Shown in pieces: positions 1 through 11,164 of a DNA stretch of 64,000 nt. The DNA comes from Sedimenticola sp. (GTDB lineage Bacteria; Pseudomonadota; Gammaproteobacteria; Chromatiales; Chromatiaceae). Every line of letters starts with the position of its first letter. The first letter of the stretch is position 1. Position numbers and translations under genes: made by a program. The notes under the pieces are model-generated. The model saw nothing but the letters and a program-made list of their open reading frames with translations, was not told the origin of the DNA and searched no databases. The stretch spans positions 62,001 through 126,000 of the forward strand of contig JAMOLT010000061.1 of the NCBI GenBank assembly GCA_027068915.1. Direction: 5' to 3'.

Positions 1-163
1 GTTGCGGCTGTTCAACCTGCGCAAGCAATACGGGCTGCCCGCATACCAGGCACATAATGCACTCATGGACGCCATCGCCACCGCAGAACTGTTTCTGGCC
101 CAGCTCGCCCATAGCAACTACCGGAAACCGCCACCCCTGAAGAATTTTCTCCTGCACCCTTGA
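1..163 (+). CDS. 3'-5' exonuclease, DnaQ-like (3' end only)
   Basis: Only the last 53 residues are present; the frame opens at base 2 and stops with TGA at 161-163. The visible segment HNALMDAIATAEL matches the ExoIII motif (HxAxxDAxAT) of DEDDh exonucleases such as the DNA polymerase III epsilon subunit and its stand-alone relatives. The His and Asp of this motif bind the catalytic metals and activate water. The tail after the motif is short and proline-rich, with no further domain. The gene ends about 50 bases before acs on the same strand. Whether this is a polymerase proofreading subunit or a separate exonuclease cannot be decided from the fragment. Confidence 0.75.
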   Translation, partial: LRLFNLRKQYGLPAYQAHNALMDAIATAELFLAQLAHSNYRKPPPLKNFLLHP

Positions 164-214
164 CCTGTGCCCGGGAGTGGAATAAAACGAATCAACCAAA
201 CAACGGAGATTATC

Positions 215-2161
<1,947 letters not shown>

Positions 2162-2189
2162 TTGCCTAAAAAGCCGTTCAACATTCATC

Positions 2190-2250
2190 ACTCCGGCGAA
2201 AGCCGGAGCCTGGGAAAGCCAGCACCATGGATCCCGGCCTGCGCCGGGAT
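2190..2250. repeat. Pair of GC-rich palindromes between acs and ppsA
   Basis: Two perfect hairpins follow acs. CTCCGGC (2191-2197) pairs with GCCGGAG (2202-2208) around a GAAA-type loop, and ATCCCGGC (2231-2238) pairs with GCCGGGAT (2243-2250). The pattern CCGGCGAAAGCCGG plus CCGGCCTGCGCCGGGATGA resembles the small dispersed intergenic palindromes common in proteobacterial genomes. No T-run follows either stem, so a classical intrinsic terminator is not supported. A related degenerate pair lies near 31165-31245. Confidence 0.55.
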
Positions 2251-2292
2251 GAGAAATGCTGCAACCCCGCCAACACAAAAAGAGATCCCCCC

Positions 2293-4650
2293 ATGCCGGA
2301 ACAAATCATTTGGTTCGAAGACCTCTCCATGGACAGTCTGCCCCTGGTGGGCGGGAAAAACGCCTCCCTGGGAGAAATGATCCGCAACCTGTCGCAAGCC
2401 GGTGTACGGGTTCCCGGCGGCTTCGCCACCACTGCCCATGCATTCCGCGAGTTTCTCGACTACAACAAACTCCGGGAGCGCATCGACCCCCTGCTGCACG
2501 AGCTGGACGTGAGCGACGTGGTTGCACTGGCGGCAGCTGGCAAGACCATTCGCCAGTGGGTGGTGGACGCCCCCCTGCCGGAAGCGCTGGAGGGAGCTGT
2601 TACCGCCGCCTACCGGAAAATGTACATCAATGGCGAAGCTCCCGCGGTGGCCGTGCGTTCTTCCGCCACTGCGGAAGATTTGCCCGACGCCTCTTTTGCC
2701 GGGCAGCAGGAAACCTACCTCAATGTGACTGGCCTGGAAAACGTGCTGCATTACATCCGCGAGGTTTTTGCCTCTCTGTACAATGATCGCGCCATCGCCT
2801 ACCGGGTGCACCAGGGTTTCGATCATGGCCAGGTGGCCCTTTCCGCCGGCATTCAACGCATGGCGCGCTCCGACATCGGTTCCGCCGGGGTGATGTTCAC
2901 CCTGGATACGGAATCCGGCTTCCGGGATGTGGTGTTCATCACCTCCAGCTACGGCCTGGGCGAGACTGTGGTGCAGGGTTCGGTAAATCCGGATGAATTC
3001 TATGTCCACAAGGACACTCTTTCCGCCGGAAGGCCCGCCATATTGCGCCGCAGCCTGGGCGGCAAGGCCATCAAGATGGTCTATGGGACTGACCCCCGTC
3101 AGCCGGTGAAAACCGTGGATGTGCCCGCAGACGAGCGGCAGCGCTTTTCCCTGAACGACGAGCAGGTGCAGGAGCTGGCCCGTTACGCCATCATCATCGA
3201 AAACCACTACCAACGCCCCATGGACATCGAATGGGCGCTGGATGGCGAAGACGGCGAGCTTTATATTCTCCAGGCGCGGCCAGAGACCGTGGAAAGCCGC
3301 ACCGGCGCAGGGCTGGAAAATTATGAGTTACAGGAAACCGGCCCCCTGCTCTGCCAGGGGCGCGCCATCGGTCAGCGCATTGGCGCGGGTACGGCGAGAG
3401 TCATTCAGCACGCCACGGAAATGCACCGGGTACAGCCTGGCGACGTGCTGATCACCGACATGACCGACCCCGACTGGGAACCCATCATGAAGCGCGCCGC
3501 GGCCATCGTCACCAATCGCGGCGGGCGCACCTGCCACGCCGCCATCATCGCCCGGGAAATGGGCATTCCCGCCGTAGTGGGCTGCGGCGATGCCACGGAG
3601 AAGATCAACGAGGGCCAGCCGGTTACGGTTTCCTGCGCCGAGGGCGATGACGGCTTCATCTATGCAGGCCTGCTGAAATTCGAAATCAAACACACAGATA
3701 TCGGCAACATGCCGGAACTTCCGGTAAAGATCATGATGAACCTCGCAGCCCCTTCGCGGGCATTCGGTTTTTCCCGCATTCCCAACCATGGTGTAGGGCT
3801 GGCCCGTCTGGAATTCATTATCAACAATACCATCGGCATTCATCCCAGAGCCCTGTTGGAGTTCGATCAGCAGCCTGCAGAAATACAGAAGCAGATACGC
3901 AATCGCATTTCCGGCTATTCCGATCCGCGCAGCTTTTATGTGGCCAAGCTGGTGGAAGGAATTGCCACCCTTGCCGCTGCGTTTAAAGGCAAACCGGTGA
4001 TCGTGCGTCTGTCGGATTTCAAGTCCAATGAATATGCCAATCTTCTGGGCGGCAGGTCTTACGAGCCGGAGGAAGAGAACCCCATGCTGGGTTTCCGCGG
4101 CGTTTCCCGCTATCTGTCGAAGGAGTTTCGCCCCTGCTTTGAACTGGAATGCGAAGCCCTGCGCCAGGTGCGCGATGAGATGGGCTTTACCAACGTGGAA
4201 GTCATGGTGCCATTTGTCCGCACCCTGAAAGGAGCCAGGAAAATCATTTCCCTGCTGGCGGAAAACGGGCTGGAGCGTGGTGTCAATGGCCTGCGGGTGA
4301 TCATGATGTGTGAAATCCCTTCCAACGCATTGCTTGCCGAAGATTTTCTGCAGATTTTCGATGGCTTTTCCATCGGCTCCAATGATCTGACCCAACTCAC
4401 TCTGGGCGTGGATCGTGACTCTGCGCTGGTTGCGGACAAATTCGATGAGCGCAACCCTGCGGTCAAAGTCCTGCTGAAAATGGCCATCGATGCCTGCCGC
4501 AAACAGGACAAATACATCGGCATCTGTGGCCAGGGGCCGTCGGATTACCCGGATCTGGCGGCATGGCTGCTCGCCCAGGGCATCAGCAGCATTTCCCTGA
4601 ACCCCGATACTGTATTGCAGACCTGGCTCCATTTGGCAGAGAAACAGTGA
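2293..4650 (+). CDS. ppsA: Phosphoenolpyruvate synthase
   Basis: This 785-residue enzyme converts pyruvate, ATP and water to PEP, AMP and phosphate, the entry step of gluconeogenesis from three-carbon compounds. The order is the usual one: an N-terminal pyruvate phosphate dikinase/ATP-grasp domain ([11 protein letters not shown] near the start, [10 protein letters not shown] near its end), a swivelling phosphohistidine domain with [21 protein letters not shown], where His is the phosphorylated residue, and a C-terminal PEP/pyruvate TIM barrel with MCEIPSN and [16 protein letters not shown]. The ATG at 2293 begins [13 protein letters not shown], the normal family start; longer in-frame starts run into the palindromic repeat. 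The gene overlaps ppsR by four bases (GTGA), so enzyme and regulator are probably translated together. Confidence 0.97.
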   Translation: MPEQIIWFEDLSMDSLPLVGGKNASLGEMIRNLSQAGVRVPGGFATTAHAFREFLDYNKLRERIDPLLHELDVSDVVALAAAGKTIRQWVVDAPLPEALEGAVTAAYRKMYINGEAPAVAVRSSATAEDLPDASFAGQQETYLNVTGLENVLHYIREVFASLYNDRAIAYRVHQGFDHGQVALSAGIQRMARSDIGSAGVMFTLDTESGFRDVVFITSSYGLGETVVQGSVNPDEFYVHKDTLSAGRPAILRRSLGGKAIKMVYGTDPRQPVKTVDVPADERQRFSLNDEQVQELARYAIIIENHYQRPMDIEWALDGEDGELYILQARPETVESRTGAGLENYELQETGPLLCQGRAIGQRIGAGTARVIQHATEMHRVQPGDVLITDMTDPDWEPIMKRAAAIVTNRGGRTCHAAIIAREMGIPAVVGCGDATEKINEGQPVTVSCAEGDDGFIYAGLLKFEIKHTDIGNMPELPVKIMMNLAAPSRAFGFSRIPNHGVGLARLEFIINNTIGIHPRALLEFDQQPAEIQKQIRNRISGYSDPRSFYVAKLVEGIATLAAAFKGKPVIVRLSDFKSNEYANLLGGRSYEPEEENPMLGFRGVSRYLSKEFRPCFELECEALRQVRDEMGFTNVEVMVPFVRTLKGARKIISLLAENGLERGVNGLRVIMMCEIPSNALLAEDFLQIFDGFSIGSNDLTQLTLGVDRDSALVADKFDERNPAVKVLLKMAIDACRKQDKYIGICGQGPSDYPDLAAWLLAQGISSISLNPDTVLQTWLHLAEKQ

Positions 4651-5459
4651 GCAGGCGGGTATTCATCCTCTCGGATCATACCGGCATTACCGCAGGCTCC
4701 ATTGCCCGGGCGCTGCTGGCGCAGTTTCCGCATCAGGACTTTGCCCTGGAGGAACACCCTTTTCTGGACGACAGGAAAAAGTTATCCGCTGTTGCCGAGC
4801 AGATCGAATCCCTGCTGCTGGCCGGCACTCCCCCGCTGGTGTTCAGCTCCATCGTCGATGGAGATTCCCGCGCATTGCTGAAGGAAAAATCCGGCGGGCG
4901 TCTGTTCGACATCTTCCAGGCATTCACTCCAGGCCTGGAAGAATTGCTGGGGGTGGCTGCATCTCCGGTTGCCGGTCATTTACATGGCATCGGCAATGCA
5001 GATCTGTACATTGAGCGCATTCGGGCGCTGGACTACGCGATCATCCATGACGATGGCAGCATCACCAAGAACTATACGCAAGCAGATACCATTCTGATCG
5101 GCGTATCCCGTAGCGGCAAAACCCCAACCTGCCTGTATCTGGCCCTGCACAATGGCCTGCAGGCCGCCAACTATCCGTTGGTGGATGAAGATATGGAAGC
5201 AACCCGGCTTCCGGCAATACTCAGGGACCACATTGACAAGCTTGTCGCCCTGACCATCGACCCGGAACAGCTGCACCGCATTCGTCAACAACGCCGCCAG
5301 GGCAGCCGTTACTCCTCCCTGGAACAATGCCAGTGGGAAGTCCATCAGGCGGAAGCCCTGTTCCGCAAATACCGCATCCCCGTCATTGACACCACCGCCA
5401 TTTCCATCGAGGAAATCGCCATGCGCATTACCACCGAAATCATGCAAGATACGTATTAA
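4647..5459 (+). CDS. ppsR: PEP synthase regulatory protein (bifunctional kinase/pyrophosphorylase)
   Basis: This 270-residue DUF299 protein is expected to switch PEP synthase off and on by ADP-dependent phosphorylation of a threonine and by phosphate-dependent dephosphorylation. The P-loop-like motif [15 protein letters not shown] and the N-terminal [11 protein letters not shown] are diagnostic. The GTG start at 4647 overlaps the ppsA stop and gives the canonical N-terminus. In E. coli ppsR is transcribed away from ppsA; here the two are co-directional and coupled. The stop codon TAA (5457-5459) lies inside the repeated 12-mer TATTAACCCGGC (5454-5465), so the gene's 3' end appears to have been supplied by a dispersed repeat end. 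Confidence 0.95.
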   Translation: MSRRVFILSDHTGITAGSIARALLAQFPHQDFALEEHPFLDDRKKLSAVAEQIESLLLAGTPPLVFSSIVDGDSRALLKEKSGGRLFDIFQAFTPGLEELLGVAASPVAGHLHGIGNADLYIERIRALDYAIIHDDGSITKNYTQADTILIGVSRSGKTPTCLYLALHNGLQAANYPLVDEDMEATRLPAILRDHIDKLVALTIDPEQLHRIRQQRRQGSRYSSLEQCQWEVHQAEALFRKYRIPVIDTTAISIEEIAMRITTEIMQDTY

Positions 5460-5465
5460 CCCGGC
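5454..5465. repeat. Solo repeat end TATTAACCCGGC at the ppsR stop
   Basis: This exact 12-mer equals the outermost bases of the terminal inverted repeats of the elements at 10554-10840 and 50589-50873. Here it stands alone and provides the ppsR stop codon. Confidence 0.7.
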
Positions 5466-5489
5466 ATCTGGCCAGGCGGGGATTTTTTT
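5460..5489 (+). terminator. Probable intrinsic terminator after ppsR
   Basis: CCCG (5460-5463) can pair with CGGG (5477-5480) around an inner CTGGCCAG palindrome, and a run of seven T follows at 5483-5489. The stem is short, so strength is uncertain. Position directly after the ppsA-ppsR pair and before the convergent fadL-like gene fits a terminator. Confidence 0.5.
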
Positions 5490-5508
5490 ATTTGCTCTAC
5501 AGCACCCG

Positions 5509-6792
5509 TTACAGCGCCATACCCCAGGAGATGCCGATGGAGTTCTGGTACATCTTGATATCGGCTTCACCGCCACCAAAGTTCGGCGGTATGGAAGCGG
5601 AGCCCTTCACCTCGTTCTCAAAGGCATGCATATAGGTGAAGGTGATTTCCTGGCCATTGCCCAAATTCCAGGTTGCGCCCAGGGTCAGGTGATCCTCGAC
5701 CACTCCGGGTGCCAGCGTGCTAAAAAATGTTTCGCTGTTTGGAATTGGGCTGTCGCCATGATTCCAGCCGCCACGCAGGGTCCAGTCGGGGTTCAACTCA
5801 TAGGAGATGCCCAGCTTGTACACCGTCTGATTCTCCCAGCCGAAGCCGGGACCATTGCTCGAACCCAGCGGATTGCCCAGGAACAACCGGGACATGGAAT
5901 TGCCAATGGCTTTGACACTGTTATAGTTGATTCGCATGATGTCGAAGGCGAGCAGCAGCTTCGGGGTGGCCTGAATGGCAATGCCTGCACCGAAGTTCTC
6001 AGGGATATCGAAGTCACCCTGCTCGGCGAACAGTCCCTTGTAGTCATCGAACTCTGACATGTAGGTACGGCTCTGATAGGTGGCGCCCAGCGTCACCATG
6101 TCACTGATCTGGCCAATCCAGCCAAAGCGGATGCCCGCGCCATAGGAGGTATCATGGCCGTTGTTGGTCACGCTGCCGGGCGCCTCAGACATCTGCTGCG
6201 GGGTTCCTGCAGGTGCATCAAAGTTCTGCAATCCCTTGGCACTGAACAACTGGGCGGCCAGATTGAGGCCAATACCGATGGAGTGCTTGTCGTTGATCTT
6301 CCAGGAGAGGGAGGGAACCACGAACAACTGCATCAGGTCGATGCCGGTGACATGTCCGCTCTGGTTAAAGAAAGGAATGCCGTTGGCATAGCGTGTATTC
6401 ATGCCGCCGGTGCCGAATACCGATACACCCAGTGCCATGCGCTCATTGATCATGCGATTGTAGCCGAACTCCGGGATGAAGAAGTTCTTGGCGTCGCTGC
6501 CGTCATAGTAGGAGGGTAGGCCAAACCCATCGATCATGCTGTTGCCGACAAATTCGGTGCTGCGGATCGGGCGAAACCACTCCAGGCCGACGTCGAGGCG
6601 GTTGCCGAGATCCACCATTCCTGCGGGGTTCATGCCGCCACCAACGGAGTCCTGAACCAGGGCGATGCCAACACCTCCCATACCTTTGGATTTCTGTCCG
6701 ATACCGTGAGGGGCGTAACCGTTCGTGGCCCAGACGCTGGATGCAAACAAAGATGCGACAGCGATTGCTGCCAGACGCTTTTTTGACTTCAT
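5509..6792 (-). CDS. FadL/OmpP1/TodX-family outer-membrane transporter
   Basis: This 427-residue protein belongs to the FadL family of 14-stranded outer-membrane barrels that let long-chain fatty acids or other hydrophobic molecules diffuse in. Residues 1-22 form a signal peptide (MKSKKRLAAIAVASLFASSVWA). The mature N-terminus TNGYAPHGIGQKSKGMGG matches the plug-hatch segment of the family. Alternating aromatic strands continue to the end, although the last residue is Leu (ISWGMAL) rather than the more usual Phe. A strong GGAGGAGG lies just upstream of the ATG. The gene is monocistronic and convergent with ppsR. The substrate cannot be read from the sequence; fatty acids, alkanes or aromatics are all possible for this family. 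Confidence 0.9.
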   Translation of the reverse strand: MKSKKRLAAIAVASLFASSVWATNGYAPHGIGQKSKGMGGVGIALVQDSVGGGMNPAGMVDLGNRLDVGLEWFRPIRSTEFVGNSMIDGFGLPSYYDGSDAKNFFIPEFGYNRMINERMALGVSVFGTGGMNTRYANGIPFFNQSGHVTGIDLMQLFVVPSLSWKINDKHSIGIGLNLAAQLFSAKGLQNFDAPAGTPQQMSEAPGSVTNNGHDTSYGAGIRFGWIGQISDMVTLGATYQSRTYMSEFDDYKGLFAEQGDFDIPENFGAGIAIQATPKLLLAFDIMRINYNSVKAIGNSMSRLFLGNPLGSSNGPGFGWENQTVYKLGISYELNPDWTLRGGWNHGDSPIPNSETFFSTLAPGVVEDHLTLGATWNLGNGQEITFTYMHAFENEVKGSASIPPNFGGGEADIKMYQNSIGISWGMAL

Positions 6793-7111
6793 CGAATCCT
6801 CCTCCCGTCGTGAATCGCTGGAGCGATCTGGCGGATAACAGTAAGGTTTATTAGTAAACCATTATATTTTATTGATATTATTAACCTGGCAATACTGATT
6901 TATCCACCTGCCACTGTCAAGGCAGGGTTCGCGGAGCGGAACTCTACGCACCCCTCACCGCTACCCACGCATGGCAGGCATATTAAAGGAATGGTCAGGG
7001 CAAACGCATGAAATTCAGGCCGGAATCCATAAGCTCTCGAAAATTTTGGACACCGGCCTGGCCTACACCGGTGTGACGAAAACCGAATTTATCGAGATGC
7101 CCCAAGGCGCA
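6793..7111. other. Intergenic region upstream of the fadL-like gene
   Basis: No coding frame is supported here. The part near 6840-6900 is AT-rich and should hold the promoter of the minus-strand fadL-like gene; a TATTAACCTGGC variant of the dispersed repeat end lies at about 6882. A hairpin with arms ACACCGG and CCGGTGT sits near 7048-7074 and could end transcription from either side, but no T-run follows. Confidence 0.4.
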
Positions 7112-7714
7112 TTACCTGCCAAGCACCTGCGGTAACCACAGGATCAGATCCTGCACGATGTTCGCCACCGCGGTGTTGATAGCGGCCACGGTTCCTTTTG
7201 CATCCGTCGTCCGGGTTGCCACCCGCGATTCAAATTCCTTTGAGGCCAGCAATCTACCCTGCTCATGCATAAGATAAAAACGCATTCTGACCACGGCAAC
7301 GGAACCGCCGTCTAGCTGCAGATGCTGGGAAAAATCAAACAACGTGGTTTCCAGCAATGCATCAGCCTCTGCCATGGATGAGGAAGGAAGCACCGCCTGG
7401 AACAGGCCGCTTCGCTCCAGCCCGTCCTGAAGCACCAGTTGCAGCATATTTACCGGGGTATCCTCCCAGCGGCTGTATGCGTAACGGTTCCGGGAAAAAT
7501 CATCTTCCCCGTAATACAGGTCTGTGGTGGAAAATACCTGTGAGGCGACAATGGGAGACAGCTTTATGCTCATGGACAAGTGCTGTGCAGGGGAAGCCGG
7601 CATTCGCAACGCAGGCGCAAGGGTATATTCGGTTACTGGTGGCAGAATCTCCCGCGCACAGGCCGGCAGCAGCAACAGTATTCCCAGGATGAGCAGGCAT
7701 CTGATGATTTTCAT
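7112..7714 (-). CDS. ABC-type transport auxiliary lipoprotein (PqiC/DUF330-like)
   Basis: This 200-residue protein has a lipoprotein signal with lipobox LLPAC, so Cys19 would be acylated and the protein anchored in the outer membrane. The remainder resembles the PF03886 family of auxiliary lipoproteins that accompany MCE-domain transport systems (PqiC and homologues). It is the last gene of a four-gene minus-strand operon and overlaps the MCE gene by four bases (ATGA). By analogy it forms the outer-membrane end of a lipid-shuttling bridge; direction and lipid are unknown. Confidence 0.8.
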   Translation of the reverse strand: MKIIRCLLILGILLLLPACAREILPPVTEYTLAPALRMPASPAQHLSMSIKLSPIVASQVFSTTDLYYGEDDFSRNRYAYSRWEDTPVNMLQLVLQDGLERSGLFQAVLPSSSMAEADALLETTLFDFSQHLQLDGGSVAVVRMRFYLMHEQGRLLASKEFESRVATRTTDAKGTVAAINTAVANIVQDLILWLPQVLGR

Positions 7715-8595
7715 GGCGATTCTCCCGGGCCGGGCTTGGGCCTGGTGCGTTTGAACAACAAGTCGCCAGGGTTTTCTTCCAGGCGCTGCAGGGACTGGCG
7801 CAAGTCCCTGGAAAGGAGATCCAGATTGCCCAGCAGTTGCCTCAACAGGGCAAAGCTGTTGTGCAGGTCTTCCCGCAGATCCTGGCCGAGAACCGAATAG
7901 GTTAGCCCCAGGTCATCAGACATCTTTTTCACACTGCCTGCAGAGGATTCTATCTCGGCAAAGGCGACACTGATCTTGCGTCCTGTGGCGATCCCCTCAT
8001 CGATGAATATTCCAATATCCTCTGTCTGTTGCCGCAACTGAGTGACCAGCAGTTTGCTTTTGCCCAGCAATTCGGAGAAGGCTTGCAGATTGGCATCACT
8101 GAGCAACAGATCAATTCTGTCCAGAACCCGCACGGATTTGTCCGCAAGTTCGCTCAGTCCTTCATCCAGGCGCGCAAAGGTCGAGGGCATGGATGCAATC
8201 ACCGGGATTTTTCCCTCCTCCGCCTCGAGAACAGGCGCGTCTTTGCTGCTGCCTTGCAGTTCGATGTAACCCAGGCCGGTGACGCCGTAGAATCTGATAC
8301 TCGCCCGCGTATCGGTTTTTACCGGCGTTCCCTGTTTGATGCGCAAGGTTAACATCACCTGCTCTGCGTTTTCTGGATCCAACTCCATGCGCGTCACCGT
8401 TCCCACTTCCACGCCCCGGTATTTTACGGAAGCATCTGTGGTCAGACCGGCAACAGATTCGCTCATATAAACCCGATAGAGTGAATACTCCTCTCCGCCA
8501 CCATGCTTTGCCAGCCAGTAGGCAAAACCCAGCAAGCCGGTGGTAAGCAGCACCACGAAGAGCCCGACAATCGTATAGTTGACCTTACTTTCCAT
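7711..8595 (-). CDS. MCE-domain lipid transport protein (MlaD-like)
   Basis: This 294-residue protein has one N-terminal transmembrane helix (about residues 8-29, VNYTIVGLFVVLLTTGLLGFA region) followed by a single MCE domain (about 38-120) with the expected GVEVGTVTRMEL and GLGYIELQG segments. A long, mostly helical tail with heptad-like leucines follows, longer than in E. coli MlaD. MCE proteins form periplasmic rings that carry phospholipid between the inner-membrane ABC complex and other parts. The ATG at 8595 is used because the ATPase gene overlaps it by 11 bases and the N-terminus then fits the family. An in-frame start at 8643 would lie deep inside the ATPase gene. Confidence 0.9.
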   Translation of the reverse strand: MESKVNYTIVGLFVVLLTTGLLGFAYWLAKHGGGEEYSLYRVYMSESVAGLTTDASVKYRGVEVGTVTRMELDPENAEQVMLTLRIKQGTPVKTDTRASIRFYGVTGLGYIELQGSSKDAPVLEAEEGKIPVIASMPSTFARLDEGLSELADKSVRVLDRIDLLLSDANLQAFSELLGKSKLLVTQLRQQTEDIGIFIDEGIATGRKISVAFAEIESSAGSVKKMSDDLGLTYSVLGQDLREDLHNSFALLRQLLGNLDLLSRDLRQSLQRLEENPGDLLFKRTRPKPGPGESP

Positions 8596-9349
8596 GCTGA
8601 CTCCGAATCCGCCCGCGTTCCCCATGGAAAAACTGTTTAACAATGGGATGCGGCTGTCTCATGACTTCCTCCAGACTGCCTTCGGCAATTACTTTCCTAT
8701 CACCCAGCACTGCCAGACGATCAACGATGGTCCAGATGGAGTCCAGATCATGCGTGACCATCACCACGGTCAAATCCAGCATCTCCCGCAGTTCCAGTAT
8801 CAGTTTATCAAATGCCTCCGCCCCTATGGGGTCGAGACCGGAAGTCGGTTCATCCAGAAACAATAGGCCTGGATCCATGGCCAACGCCCTGGCCAGCGAT
8901 GCGCGTTTGATCATGCCGCCACTGAGTTCCGCCGGATACAACTCCGCAGCATAGTCTGGAAGCCCAACCATGCGGATCTTCATGCGCACAATTTCCCCAA
9001 GGATGTTTTTGGGCAGATGGGCATATTCCTTGAGCTTGATGCCGATGTTCTCCGCCACGGTAAGGGAGGAATACAACGCCCCGGCCTGAAACAGCACCCC
9101 CCACTGACGTTGCAGCCAGGCCGCCTCTTTTCGCCCCAGGGACATCAGATCATGGCCCAGCACGGAAATTTCACCCGCCTGGGGGCGCTGCAGCATGATC
9201 ATTTCCCGCAGCAATGTGGATTTTCCCGAACCGCTTCCTCCAAGCAGGCCGTAGATCTCCCCCTTTTGCACCTTCAAGCTGATTCCGTCATGCACAAGAT
9301 TGTCCCCAAATCTGGTAACGACATCAGAAACCAGAATGACCGGGTTCAT
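8585..9349 (-). CDS. ABC transporter ATPase (MlaF-like)
   Basis: This 254-residue ATPase drives the MCE lipid transporter from the cytoplasmic side. It has Walker A GGSGSGKSTLL, the signature LSGGMIKRASLARALA (the LSGGM form is typical of the Mla/MCE class), Walker B LLFLDEPTSGLDP and the H-loop VTHD. It overlaps the permease gene by four bases and the MCE gene by eleven, which argues for a single co-translated operon. The C-terminus ends soon after the ATPase fold, as in MlaF. Confidence 0.93.
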   Translation of the reverse strand: MNPVILVSDVVTRFGDNLVHDGISLKVQKGEIYGLLGGSGSGKSTLLREMIMLQRPQAGEISVLGHDLMSLGRKEAAWLQRQWGVLFQAGALYSSLTVAENIGIKLKEYAHLPKNILGEIVRMKIRMVGLPDYAAELYPAELSGGMIKRASLARALAMDPGLLFLDEPTSGLDPIGAEAFDKLILELREMLDLTVVMVTHDLDSIWTIVDRLAVLGDRKVIAEGSLEEVMRQPHPIVKQFFHGERGRIRSQHGK

Positions 9350-10494
9350 ATTCCCAGCTCCGTCAGCAACACCGAGAAAAGTGCATCACAGGCAATCACC
9401 AGAAATATGGCATTGACTACGCTGATGGTGGTGTAGCGACCTATGCTCTCCGTGTTTCTGGAAACCTGGAAGCCACGAAAGCAGCCCGACATGGCAATGA
9501 GCCAGGCAAAGAACGGGCCTTTGGCAATACCGATCCAGACATGCTTCACTTCGAGTACGTTTTGCAGGCGGTGGATGAACTCGGTAAAAGAAATGTTCAG
9601 GTGAAAATTGGCAACCAGCATGCCACCAAGAATCCCGATAATATCCGCAAAAAAGATCATCAGGGGCAAGGCGATCATTACCGCAATCACCCTCGGCAGT
9701 ACCAGGAAGCGATGGGGTTCGAATCCCATGATGCGCATGGCATCGATTTCCTGGGTGATTTTCATTACCCCGATCTGGGCGGTATAGGAAGAGCCGGTGC
9801 GCCCGGCAACCACAATTGCCGTGATCAGCGGCGCCAGCTCCCGGGTCACGGAAATGGCGATCATATCCACGACAAAAATATTGGCGCCAAACTTTTGCAG
9901 CTGCACCGCTCCCTGGTAGGCAATCACCACGCCGATAAGAAAGCTGGTCAGGGTGACTATCGGCAGCGCCCCGACCCCTGCATCCTGAATATTCCTGACA
10001 ATCGCCCGGTAGCGGAATTTCCAGGGCTGCAACAGCAGCAACATCAGCACCACAAAGTTCTCCCCCACGAAAGAGAGGAAGGCATTGATATCGCGCAGGA
10101 ATGCCATTGCCAACTCGCCCAGACGGTTGAACGGCCGCAATAAACGCGACTGGGGGCTTCCCCGTATTTCCGGAGACGCCGAAATATAGGAAGTGACCAT
10201 CCGGTACAGCTTCTGCTGTGCTGGCGATGCGCCCACGACTTCAACCTTGCAGCCTTGCGCCTGCAACTGATCCAGGTAATGCTTGAAAAGAACGATGCCG
10301 GCCGAGTCTATGGATGAAATCCGGGACACATCCCAACGCAGGGACTGATTTCGTATGTTGCGGGTTTGTCGCTCCAGGATTGGCACAACCATTTTCAGTG
10401 CAGCCACTCGCCATGAGCCGGAGCTGACAACCAACAGCTCTCCTTCTTCATCTTGAAGAAAACGCACATCCGCCTGGTGATCCATTGTCTTCAT
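9346..10494 (-). CDS. STAS-MlaE fusion permease
   Basis: This 382-residue protein joins an N-terminal STAS domain (about 1-105, with WDVSRISSIDSAGIVLFKHYL) to an MlaE-type permease with several membrane helices. The permease carries the family segment GRTGSSYTAQIGVMKITQEIDAM. In E. coli the STAS protein MlaB is separate and binds the ATPase; here it is covalently attached to the permease, an arrangement seen in several proteobacterial MCE systems. It is the first gene of the operon and overlaps the ATPase gene by ATGA. The start at 10494 is an ATG; an alternative in-frame ATG three codons later cannot be excluded. Confidence 0.9.
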   Translation of the reverse strand: MKTMDHQADVRFLQDEEGELLVVSSGSWRVAALKMVVPILERQTRNIRNQSLRWDVSRISSIDSAGIVLFKHYLDQLQAQGCKVEVVGASPAQQKLYRMVTSYISASPEIRGSPQSRLLRPFNRLGELAMAFLRDINAFLSFVGENFVVLMLLLLQPWKFRYRAIVRNIQDAGVGALPIVTLTSFLIGVVIAYQGAVQLQKFGANIFVVDMIAISVTRELAPLITAIVVAGRTGSSYTAQIGVMKITQEIDAMRIMGFEPHRFLVLPRVIAVMIALPLMIFFADIIGILGGMLVANFHLNISFTEFIHRLQNVLEVKHVWIGIAKGPFFAWLIAMSGCFRGFQVSRNTESIGRYTTISVVNAIFLVIACDALFSVLLTELGI

Positions 10495-10553
10495 CTGGCT
10501 AGCGACCTTTTCTCCAGACTATATCAGCAACTGCACCAGGCGTGGATCATTAC

Positions 10554-10840
10554 TATTAACCCGGCACCAACTATATGCCATATTCAGCCATTGCGAGCGA
10601 AGTCGTAGCAACGCGGCGAAGCGCCGCTGTAGTGATTCTATAGCAAGCTTCACCAACGTAGTCTGCGGGTCTGCTCGCAACGGCTTATTATCGATATCAA
10701 CAAGTCAGGAGCTTCAGGCATGCGCCGGATCTGCGCTGCAGTGCTTGTCAATGGACTGACCATTCCCTGCGCACTGCACACCTTGATCCACCGTATGCCT
10801 GAAGTTCTGAATATGGCATATAGTTGGTGCCGGGTTAATA
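10554..10840. repeat. Structured palindromic mobile element, full copy A (287 bp)
   Basis: The element is bounded by perfect 34-bp inverted repeats at 10554-10587 and 10807-10840; each starts TATTAACCCGGC and ends with the complement of CTGAATATGGC. Between them are two hairpin arms. Arm 1 (about 10588-10678) is closed by TTGCGAGC/GCTCGCAA and holds the small hairpins GCGGC/GCCGC and CTGTAG/CTATAG. Arm 2 (about 10700-10804) is closed by CTTCAGGCAT/ATGCCTGAAG and holds AATGG/CCATT. A second copy at 50589-50873 has the same length and layout in the opposite orientation. No transposase is encoded inside. It lies between the mla-like operon and tRNA-Leu. Confidence 0.85.
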
Positions 10841-10896
10841 AGACAATCTTAAAGAAAAAGGCTGGCTGCAACTTTCAACCAACCTCTGATTCCATC

Positions 10897-10983
10897 TGGT
10901 GCCCAGGGCCGGAATCGAACCGGCACGGTGTCGCCACCGAGGGATTTTAAGTCCCTTGCGTCTACCAATTTCGCCACCTGGGC
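10897..10983 (-). tRNA. tRNA-Leu (anticodon TAA)
   Basis: The minus strand folds into an 87-nt leucine tRNA with acceptor GCCCAGG pairing CCTGGGC, a D-arm TGGCGAAATTGGTAGACGCA, anticodon loop CTTAAAA, a long variable arm (TCGGTGGCGACACCG), the T-arm GGTTCGATTCC and an encoded CCA at 10897-10899. In E. coli the homologous leuZ follows cysT; here a lipoprotein gene and glk separate the two. Confidence 0.97.
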
Positions 10984-11164
10984 CGCTTTTGCAGCGCAGC
11001 GAGATTCTAGCATACCCGGCGGTACGCTAGTGTACTGCATCACAATTAAAGGCCCTTCAGTGAGTCACAATGCGGCGAGATGCTGACTTGCAGCAATGCA
11101 AATCCCGGCAACTCCCTATACACTTTGAATAAAACCTATTCTTCTCCATCCCAGGGAACAGGCC

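Noticed and set aside
10720-10950. A 76-codon plus-strand frame inside the structured element and tRNA-Leu
   Set aside because: It runs through the hairpin arms, the terminal repeat and the tRNA complement, so it cannot be a real protein gene.
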